The notes under the pieces: generated by a model
Database searches by the model: none
Seen by the model: only the letters and a program-made list of their open reading frames with translations
Told to the model about the DNA's origin: nothing
Made by a program: the position numbers and the translations under genes
In this document: one piece after another, positions 39,601-50,600 of the stretch
How the letters are laid out: every line of letters starts with the position of its first letter
Numbering within the stretch: the first letter of the stretch is position 1
NCBI GenBank assembly: GCA_036417435.1
Contig: CM070917.1
Location: 62,334,436 to 62,398,435, forward strand
Source: Inia geoffrensis
Lineage: Eukaryota; Chordata; Mammalia; Artiodactyla; Iniidae
Reading direction: 5' to 3'
Length of the DNA: 64,000 bases

Positions 39601-42600
39601 GTCCAAGAGGGCAGGCACCCAGGAAATCCTCCACCCAGGTTGGAGTGGTCCCAAGTCTTCACCCACTTCTTCTCCCCTGGCTGGGCTCTGGGGGAAGAGA
39701 TGGTGCCATTGCCACCTGTGAGGGCTGCCTGTGGGTGACACTTTCCATAGGTCAGCTCACGTAGCTCACCTGTGCGGTTGGTACTGTCAATGTCGCCATT
39801 TTACAGATGAGGAAACGGAGGGCCAGATGGCTGGTCGCTTCGCAAGGTCTCAGCCAGTGAGTGGTGGGCTGGGTCTCGCTCCCAGGATGCTCTAGGCTGC
39901 TCCCTGGCCCACGTCCCATCCTCCTGGGCTGGCTGACCCTGTCTGGAGAGGCGGTCCGGTAGGGTGGCTCCACTGTCTCTCCCTCTCTGAAGCCTGGGGC
40001 GCCCAGCCTGACCCCAAGCGCCAGGGACCCACTCCCCACCCTGCCAGCCTGCCTCTCTGCCCACCCTCGCAGGCCGTGGAGAAGATGGTGCAGGGCGCTG
40101 AGAGCGGCTGCCATTCGGAGAAGGAGAGGCAGCTCGTCTTGAGCTGCAGCCGGCTGCTCACCCGCGTGCTGCCCTACATCTTTGAGGACCCTGACTGGAG
40201 GGGCTTCTTCTGGTCCACAGTGCCCGGGGCCGGGCGAGCAGCGGTCTGTGGACCTGGCCGGGGCTGGGCGGGAGGTGGAGTTGTGGTGATGGGGAAGGAA
40301 CCCCTTCAGGGCCGGCCACGTTCCTCCAGACCTCTTCTGGGGTTTGGGGAGGGCAGATGTAGGGGCAGTGCAGGTGCTGCCGAGGACGGGGGCCAGCTCT
40401 TCCTCCTTGAGCCCCCGCTTTCTCTCCCATGGGGGTCTCTGCCTCTACAGCTGGGCAGAGATGGGGGCAGGGCAGCTGGGCCCTCCCCGCCGCTGCCCCA
40501 CCCCCCTCCCTGGCTTTCTGTCCCAGCAACTGGCAGGGGGGTGGGGAGGTGGGCAGTGATTCCCAGCCGGGCTGAGGCTCTAGAGTTTAGGGGACTCACC
40601 TGTGCCCTCCCAGTCAGTGGGGAGGTCTCCTCACTGGTCCCAGCCCCGCTCCCCACTCTGTCCCGCTTCTGCCTTGGGAGGTTTGCGGTGATTAGGGCTC
40701 TACTTCCTGTTCCTTCTCCCACCTCTTCCTCCATCCCTCTGCCCGCAAGTGTCTGCCTGGGCCCAGACCCCGTCCTCCTCCCATCCCGCCTCCAAGTCCT
40801 GGGGCCACCTCTCCTTAGCCAGCTACGACTGAGGGGGCCTATGGGCGCTGTGTCCCAAGCAGGGAGAGGACGATGACGAGAACGCGCGGCCCCTGGCCGA
40901 GTCCCTGCTCCTGGCCGTCGCTGACCTGCTCTTCTGCCCAGATTTCACCGTCCAGAGCCACCGGAGAAGCACCGTGGTGAGAGCCCCCCAATCCCCGCCC
41001 CCCGGGCCGAGGAGGGCTCTGGTCCCAGGTTGGGGCCGCTTGAAATTCCCTTGGGCAGGGGCTGCTCCAGGAAGGCTGCGCTGCCTGGCACGCATGGTCC
41101 CGGGGAGGGGGCGGTGGCTGGCACGGCTGGAGGGGAGCCAGCTGGTGCCCGGCCCTGCCCCCTGCATCCAGGAGGTCCGGCACAAGCACCCATTGTCTTG
41201 GCCTGGGCCGTGGGTGGAGGAGTGGGGCTTACACACAGGAGCCCTGGCCCTCTCGCTGCCCGTGGACTGGACCTTGACTGCTCTCCGTCCCCCACTCCCA
41301 CGCACCACCAGGGGCACCTGATTCCTTTCTGCTCCCTCCCCGTCTCTCTCTCCCTGTGTCTCAAACTGGATTGAGCAAGTACCACACTGAAGGAAAAGGA
41401 GTTTTCAAGAGGTTGAGAACATTCATTTTTTCCCGTGTGCATTAGCACCTGGGGCATTTTGAGGGTCTGTCTTTAGAAGAATGTGAGGGTCTTTGCCCCC
41501 AAGGATAGCGGGGGGGGGGCTTGGGTTGGCCTGATCTCTCCCTGACCCTGTCCCCAGGACTCGGCGGAGGACATCCACTCTCTGGACAGCTGTGAATACA
41601 TCTGGGAGGCTGGTGTGGGCTTTGCTCATTCCCCCCAGCCCAACTACAACCACGACATGAACCGGTGAGCTTGCTCAGGAGGTAGCTGGGCCCCAGGCCT
41701 GGCCCCCTGCACAGTTCGGAGAGGGAACCACGCGTGGGGTCTTCCAAGGAGACCCTGCCCACTCGTGACCCAACTTCAGCCTCACAGGGATAAAATGGAG
41801 TCATTTCTTTTCATGGACCTGAGCTGGGGCGGGGCAGGGTGGGCGCGCCCTCCTACAGGAGAACTGCGGTCCTCAGGTACTGAACCCTCTCCTCTGTCCT
41901 CCCTGCCCAAGAATGGAGCTGCTGAAACTGCTGCTGACATGCTTCTCTGAGGCCATGTACCTGCCCCCAGCTCCAGACAGCAGCAGTGTCAATCCATGGG
42001 TGCAGTTTTTTTGTTCCACAGAGAACAGGTGAGGGGCCCCTGGCCTTTCTTTCCATTTCTCCTCCTCTTGGTTCCAGGCAGCCCAGCGCTGAGGCCCTTT
42101 GCCAGCCCTGTGAGTCTTATTTGAGGGGATGTGCTGCCCCCTCGTGGTCATGACCTATAAGAACAGTCACAGCTTACGCCAGCTCTGTCCCATGTCCCAT
42201 TGCGGGGCCCTGGATGACACATGCCTGGGTCCTCCATCTAGAGCCCTGCTATCCAGTAGAAATATAATGTGAACCACACATGCAACTTAAACATTTCTAG
42301 TAGCGACCTTTAAAAATAAAAAAGAAATAGGTGAAATTAATTTTAATAATGTATTTCATTTAACCCAATATATCTGAAATATTAGCATTTAACATGTAAT
42401 CACTATACAAAATTATTGAAATGTTTTGCATTCCCTTTTCATAGTGAGTTTTCAAAATCAAGTGTTTAGTTTACATTCGCAGCATATCTCACTTCAGACC
42501 AGCCACATTTTAAGCTCTCCATAGCTACATGTAGCTTGTATTGGGCAGTGCAGTTTATTTTATCTTATTTTTATTGGCTGCACTGCGGGGCTTGCGGGAT

Positions 42601-45600
42601 CTTAGTTCCCCAACCAGGGATTGAATCCGGGCCCTCGGCAGTGAAAACACCGAGTTCTAACCACTGGGCCGCCAGGGAATTCCCTGGGCAGTGCAGTTTA
42701 TTCAGTGGGTGGAGAGGGGTGAAGGGTGGGGAAGCCTGAAGGGTGGGGAAGCCCTGCCCACATGGGGGCATTTATGGGCAGTGGGGGCCATAGGAGCACA
42801 TGGAGGTGTCCCATGGCTGGATTGAGTATTTAGAGCAGGTACACATGCTCCAGCTGTGCAGCTCCGGCTGTGCCCAGGGCTGCGCTGGCTGTACAGGGGT
42901 TAGTGCCCCTCAGTGTCATGGTTCACCCTCTTCTAGACATGATTCCCACATGGCAGGCCTCATCCTTCAGGTTTTGCTGGCTGCCTGCCCCTTTCCCCCA
43001 CCCCAGCCCCCAGCTCCCAGAAGGAGCAAGAACCCAGGTGACTCCCTCCACCAGGCACAGTCAAAAGTTGGCCAGAGGTTTCTTTCTCACCAGCATTATG
43101 GGGCAAATGGCCACTTTTGCCACTTGCCTAACCCCCTTGGGTCTCAGTTTCCTCATCTGTAAGATGAGGAGCTTGACCTCTGATGTCTTACAAATCTCTG
43201 AACGGAGTCATTCTGTGGCCTGGGGGCTGGGGGCTGGGGCACATGCTTTGCTTCCCAAGGGGAAGTCCACCTTCCCTGTGGGCCCTCCAACCCTTCTCTG
43301 AAACCCCAAGGAAGGGTACCTGCCCCTCAAAGACGTCAGGGGCATGTCCTTTATACATTTGCCCAATGCTGTAGATCATACAGCGTCAAGAGTGAACCCT
43401 GGGGACTTCCCTGGCGGTCCAGTGGTTAGGAGTCAGTGCTTTCACTGCTGAGGGCCCAGGTTCGATCCCTGATCGGGGAACTAAGATTCCACAAGCCGTG
43501 GTGTGGCCGAAAAAAAAAAAAAAAGAGTGAATCCTGATGTAAGCTGTGGACTTTGGGTGAAAATGATATGTCGATGTAGGGTCTACAGTTGTAACAAGTG
43601 TACCACCCTGGTGGGGGATGTCGATAGTGGGGAAGACTGTGCACGTGCTGGGGCAGAGGGTACATGGGGGAAATCTCTGTGCCTTCCTCTCAATTTTGCT
43701 GTGAACCTAAAACTGCTCTAAAAAGTATTTAAAAAAATAATTAAAGGGCTTCCCTGGTGGCGCAGTGGTTAAGAATCTGCCTGCCAATGCAAAGGACACG
43801 GGTTCGAGCCCTGGCCTGGGAAGATCCCACATGCCGCAGAGCAACTAGGCCCGCGAGCCACAACTCCTGAGCCTGCGCTCTAGAGCTCGCGAGCCACAAC
43901 TACTGAAGCCTGCATGCCTAGAGCCCGTGCTCTGCAAGAAGAGAAGCCACGACAATGAGAAGCCCGCGCACTGCAACGAAGAGTAGTCCCCGCTCGCCGC
44001 AACTAGAGAAAGCCTGCACGCAGCGATGAAGACCCAACCCAGCCAAAAATAAATAAATAATAAATAAATTGAAAAATTTATTTAAAAAAAACAATAGGCT
44101 GCAACCCCTGGGGGTGAAAGTCTAAGGGGTGTGGGCACGCTATCCTACAAAGAGCCCCTCAGGACTGGCCATCCCACTCTTGGTAATAAATTCCTTCTGG
44201 CCTTGGCCCAGCCTGGCCTGGGTCCCAGATGCAGGCAAGGATGACGAGGGGTCTCTCCTTCGTGGGAAGGGGTGACCTCCTGGTTCTGCTCCCTGGCCCG
44301 AAGATGGGGGCCTGGCACTGAAACCCTTGTGGAATGAGGGGACTGCCCTGGCTGACCCTCCCACCTGGCCACGGCTGGGGGCGGAGGGAGGGCTGGGCTC
44401 GTGGGTGGGGTCTCTGAAGCCCCGCCCCTTCTCTCCTGCCGCAGACACGCCCTGCCCCTCTTCACCTCCCTCCTCAACACCGTGTGTGCCTATGACCCTG
44501 TGGGCTACGGGATCCCCTACAACCACCTGCTCTTCTCTGACCACCGGGAACCCCTGGTGGAGGAAGCTGCTCAAGTGCTCATTGTCAGCTTGGACCATGA
44601 CGGCGCCACGCCCACCGTGGACGGTACCACCACAGGCACGGCCATGGATGATGCTGACGTAAGGACGGGAGAGGGAGGGCAGCCAGCCCTGCCACGCTGT
44701 GGGCGGGTGGCACCCCCTGTAGCGGAGCTGGGCAAAGGATACCCAGTGGGCACCTCGTGGGGCTATCTGGGGTCAGAGGGGCTACTGCTGCACTGCCTAG
44801 GCCTGGGGTAGGGGCAGGGGGTGAAGGCACCTGCTCACCCCAGGCTCTGCCCTCCGCAGCCTCCAGGGCCCGAGAACCTGTTTGTGAACTACCTGTCCCG
44901 CATCCATCGCGAGGAGGTGAGTCCAACGATGCTCTTGCTCTTGTGGGTTCTTGATGCCCACCCTCCACAAAGGTTGTGGCCTTGCAGGGTGTGAGGGGAT
45001 GCAGATGAGATGGGGGTAGGGAGAGTCCTGACCCCTACATGAAGGAACCACGGTCCCCGTGGACTCAGGCCACCACAGGTGAAGTAGTGATGGCAGGACC
45101 GCGAGGGTCTTGAGACTCAGAAAAGGGCTGATGGCCTCAACTGGGTGAGGGTAGCCGGGAAGACTTCCAGGAGGAGGTGGCTCTGATGTCAGGTTTGGTG
45201 GGGGAATGACAGTGGACGGAAAGGCCAGTCACACCTGAGTTCCTGTGTCTTGTGACCTTGGGGGAGGTTCTTGTGCTCCCAGAGCTCTAACCTCTGCAGC
45301 TATGACATGGGGACAGTAACTGTGCCCTTGCCTTGTAGTGAGGATTAGTTGAGAGCACAGTCCAGCAGGCAGCAGGTGCTCAGTGAATGACAGCTCTCTG
45401 AGGATAGAATGCACCTCACGTGTCACAGGGCGATGGGGAGGGGTGGAAGGATGTCATCTGTCAACAAGGAGAGTCCAGTGTGCACGTGAGGAGGTCACTA
45501 AGAGCAGATGGGGAGCCTGTGGCCTGGCGGAGGGGCAGGGTGCTCTCTAGACCTGCCCTGGACCCAGCTTCTGAGGGGCTGCCCCCGGGACAGCTGTTGA

Positions 45601-47579
45601 TGACACTGGCATCTGGGCCCCTGCTGCTCTAGAGATGGGATCAGGCCCTGGGTGGCTCGGAGGCATTTGTGGGAGGCCTGGCCAGGAAGCCTGGATTGTA
45701 GGGAGCCGGACTGGACAGGCCCCTGCCCTTCCTCCACCCAGGACTTCCAGTTCATCCTCAAAGGCATAGCCCGGCTGCTCTCCAACCCCCTGCTCCAGAC
45801 CTACCTGCCCAACTCCACCAAGAAGATCCAGTTCCACCAGGAGTTGCTGGTCCTCTTCTGGAAGCTCTGCGACTTCAACAAGGTGGGCCGGCCTCGGGGG
45901 CCCAGGCTGGCAGGCAGCGGTCTGCCTCAGGGATGGGGACAGCGTCTGGCGAGACTCCCGGCAGAGGGAGAGGGTGGGGCAGAGCTGCCCCTCCCCCTGA
46001 CTCTGCCCATCTGTCTCCGCCTCCCCCCAGAAATTCCTCTTCTTTGTGCTGAAGAGCAGTGATGTGCTGGATATCCTGGTGCCCATCCTCTACTTCCTCA
46101 ACGATGCCCGAGCAGATCAGTGTAAGGCTGGGATGGGCTGAGGATCCCCGGGGGGGTTCCTCGCGGAGGGGCAGTTTCGGCCAGTCTGTCCTGCCTCCCA
46201 GCAGCTCAGGCCTGGTGCCCCGACCTCCCGGGAAGGGCTTCTCCCTTTACCCCCAAGATGGGTCCCTGCTGGGCTCCTTTCCTCCCCTCCCCACGCAGCG
46301 TGGTGACCCCTCCCATGCCACGTGCCGCAGCTCGGGTGGGCCTGATGCACATCGGCGTCTTCATCCTGCTGCTTCTGAGCGGCGAACGGAACTTCGGGGT
46401 GCGGCTGAACAAGCCCTACTCAGTGCGCGTGCCCATGGACATCCCGGTCTTCACCGGCACCCACGCCGACCTGCTCATTGTGGTGAGGGAGCTCCCATCA
46501 GGACCTGGGGGTGTGGTGTAACGTCCCCTCGGCTGAGTCTGGAGGCGGCAGGGACCCCATGGGTGCTCCTCTGCCTCCCCGCACAGGTTTTCCACAAGAT
46601 CATCACCAGCGGGCACCAGCGGCTGCAGCCCCTCTTCGATTGTCTGCTCACCATCGTCGTCAACGGTAGGGGGGCCCAGAGCCCGCCTTCCCCATGCTCA
46701 CCACCAGGGGGCGTCATGCCACAGGCTGACCTGCCGCTGGCTCCCTGGTTCAAACCCGCTGGGTACAATAGAAATATTAGGGCAGCCAAGGATGTACTGG
46801 TCAGTTTTCTAGTACCCATATTAAAAAGGAAGAAAGAAAGAAAGAGAGAGAGGTAACAATAATTTTATTATATATTTAGTTTAATCTGTTGTATCCAAAA
46901 TACCATCATCTCAATATGTAACCAGAATACAAAATTATTGAGATGTTCTACATTCGTTTTTGAATCCAGTCTTTCAAATCTTGTGTGTGTGTGTTCCATG
47001 CGTGCAGCACAAATCCATTAGGACTACGTTTCTAGCACTTAATGGCCACATGTGGCTTGCGGCTGAGTTATTGGACTGCGCAGGTTTGGCCCACAAGCAA
47101 GGGCTGTAGATGGCTGCCTCCGAGCTGGGAGGGGGCTCAGGCTGACAGGGGCGCTGGACCCAGCAAGGTCGGGGCCCAGGGCTGGGGCGGCATGACTTCT
47201 GCGTGGCTGCTTTTTGGAGAGAGAGGTCCTGAATGGGAGGGGCTGGCTTCTCCGTGGTCCGGTTTGGACTCCAGGGTGGGTGGGATGTTGTAGGGCCTTG
47301 GTGACCTCTAGCTGCACTGTTGGACTGTGAGTTCTGGGGCCAGAATCTCACCTTCTATCACTGGCTCCACCCCACAAATCTTCGCTGAGAATGCATTTGT
47401 GAACAAGATAGCCACCAACCCTGCCCCATCCTGAGGGAGAAAGACACAGGGCAAGGAAGCACACAGATCAGTCTGTGACTTCAAGCCGTGTGCAGCCTCA
47501 CATTTCCGACTCCCCCTTCACAGGTTGTGCAGAAAATCTCTATCTACTTATATGTGGAATATCAGCTTGATATTCTATT

Positions 47580-47611
<32 letters not shown>

Positions 47612-50600
47612 GTGGTACGCGGGCCTCTCACTGCTGTGGCCTCTCGCGTTGTGGAGCACAGGCTCCGGACACGCAGGCTCAGCGGTCACGGCTCACGGGC
47701 CCAGCCACTCCGCGGCATGTGGGATCTTCCCGGATAGGGGCACGAACGCGCGTCCCCTGAATCGGGAGGCGGACTCTCAACTACTGCGCCACCAGGGAAG
47801 CCCAAACCTTTTTTTAATAATATTTTTAGTTTTTGGCTGCACTGTGCAGCTTGTGGGATCTTAGTTCCCTGACCAGGGATTGAATCTGGGCCCCCTGCAG
47901 TGGAAGCTCGGAGTCCTAACCACTGGATCGCCAAGGAATTCCCAGCTTGATGTTCTAGAAAGAGTTAAAGATCCTGTGTTTGTATCCCTGCCCAATCATT
48001 TTATAACTGGAGAACTTTGGACAAGTTTATGAACCTCTCTGAGCCTCAGTTTCCTCATCTGTAAAATGGGGACGGTCTCCACTCTGTCCACCTCCCTCTC
48101 AGATGTGGGGAGGAGTGGGGGAGATGGAGTGTGTGAGTGGCTTTGTAAATGGCGGCGGCTGTCCACAGGGGAGTGGCCAGGGTGGAGCCCTGGGGCTCTG
48201 CAGGAGGCATGGCCAGTGTGACTTTAGCCTGTGGCACTTGGTCTTCCTGACTTTTCGGGGGACGTCACAGGCAGGGGACAGGGAGGGTGTGGGAGCAGGA
48301 GCATTGTGTCCCACCCAGGCCCAGGATGTGCTGGGGTGGTTGGTGGGGGCCCCAGGAGTGAGCCGACCCTTCCCTTGCAGTGTCCCCCTACCTCAAGAGC
48401 CTGTCCATGGTGGCCGCCAACAAGCTGCTGCACCTGCTGGAGGCCTTCTCCACCACCTGGTTCCTCTTCTCTGCCGCCCAGAACCACCACCTGGTCTTCT
48501 TCCTCCTGGAGGTCTTCAACAACATCATCCAGTACCAGTTTGACGGTGAGGCACCGGTCCAAGCCCCAGGCCTGGCCTCGGGGGCAGGAACCAGGGTGGG
48601 CGGTGGGTGAGGACACCTCCCCATCTGAGGAGGGCACAGCCCTCCACCCCGTGTTTGTTTGTCCAGCGTGCATTTATTGAGCACCTACTGCATACCAAAC
48701 CCTGTGCCGGGTGCAGGGGATTCACTGGGGAACAAAGCAGAGTGCTCGCTTCACCGTGAGGCTCATAGCTGGGGAGGGAGCACGGAGGGGGGCTTCAAAC
48801 AGATGGTCACCCAGACAAACAGGCCATCTTAAACCTGTTGAGAGTGAAGTGCAGAGTGGCATGGTCCTGCTGGGTGTCACAGATGCTGGGCTGCCTGGTG
48901 TCAGTTAGGGCCTTGCCACTTAGCTCTCTGACTGTGTGCACATAACCTCTCTGAGCCTCAGTTTCTTCATCTGTAAGTTGGTCGTAATGATAATTCCCAG
49001 AGTCTCCATCTCAGAGGGTATTGAGAAGATTAAGTAAACTAATCCCATAAAAGCCCTTAGCGCTTGCCTGGTGAACTAAATATCAGCAGTTATTATTTCC
49101 CAAATAAGTAATATTTGCACTGATCTATGAGGGATGAATGGGGGTGGGGAGGGGTAGGAAAACATCGGGGGAGCACAGTATATGCAAAGGCCCCGGGGTG
49201 ACATGTGTTGAAGTGGAAGCAGAGCAGGGTGGTGAGAGGCAGGGACCAGAGCGGTGGATGGGGCAATCAAGGCCCAGAAAGGCGTCTTTTATCTCCCTGG
49301 GAGCCAAGGGCGTTCAGCGTGGGCGACAGAGCACAGGCACAAGCCGTATCGTCCTTTTTCCCAGTGACCTGACTTGGGGGACAGTCAAAATATTGAACAG
49401 CTGGCTTGGTGGGACACTGACACGCTGGGCCCGCCCCACTCTGCCAGCTCTTACCCCTTAGTGCTGGGTGGTGGTGAGGGGGTCCGCAAGGTACCAGGGA
49501 GGGGCAGGGGCGGAGCTCAGCCCAGAAGCTCTTTTCCTGAAAGGTAGCATCCCGGTGTAGCCTCAGACCACATACGCTGCCCGACGCCAGCCGTCTGGTT
49601 CCCTCTCTTCTGTGCCCTGTGCCGTCGCCTTCCCCTGCGGTAGACACCCTCCTGTCCTCCAAGCTCCCCCTCCCAGGAAGACACCCAGGTGAAGGGGGTG
49701 GCAAGGGGGCCTCCCTGAGACACGCTTCCTCCCCACAGGCAACTCCAACCTGGTCTACGCCATCATCCGAAAGCGCAGCGTCTTCCACCAGCTGGCCAAC
49801 CTGCCCACTGACCCGCCCACCATCCACAAGGCGCTGCAGCGGCGCCGCCGGGCTCCCGAGGCCTTGTCCCGCACCAGCTCACAGGAGGGCGTCTCCATGG
49901 AGGGCTCCCACCCCGCTGCCCCCGCCGAGCCGGGCACCCTCAAGGCCAGCCTGGTGGCCACCCCAGGTCTGGTGCTGGTGAGGGGCAGGGTGCCGTGCAG
50001 AGTGGCGGCAAGGGTGGGGGTGGAGGTACGGGGGGTCCGGGAGGGGCAGCTTGGTGGGGGGACCGGGCCTCGGGGCTGAGCGTGGGTGGGGGGGGTCAGG
50101 CACAGCATCTGTGAAGTGGGGGGAAGTTGGAGACTTTCGGGGCTGGCCCCAGGCAGAGGCTTTCTAGGAGGAGCACTGTGGCAGGAGTCCTCACGGCTCC
50201 CCACCCCACCCCGCAGGCATTGAGAAACTGACGGAGAAGTCCCAGGTGTCAGAGGATGGCACCTTGCGATCCCTGGAGCCTGCACCCCAGCAGAACTCGG
50301 CAGAGGGCAGCCCAGCCTCGGAGGTAGGTGCGGGGGACTCCTGGCAGGGCTTGGGGGCGAGGCTGGGCTTTCCCTTTCTCCCTGGCCTCCAAGGTGTAGG
50401 CCGGGCCCGAGCACTCTGCAGCAGAGGGGCAGGTACCCAGTGTCCAGGGTGTCAGACTTGGCACTGATGACGCTCTGGGCATGGGGGGCCTTTCACAGAC
50501 CCCTCCCTTGTTTATTGGTTACGGGCTCAATCCCTTGGCCTTGGGATTCCTCACCCATCAGCCTTATCTAGGCTGGGCTGGCCTTTACCCGGTCTGCTCA

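Noticed and set aside
43747..43830. Possible tRNA gene (A and B boxes present)
   Set aside because: The boxes belong to the head of a CHR SINE. The rest does not fold as a tRNA, and many dispersed copies exist in the window.
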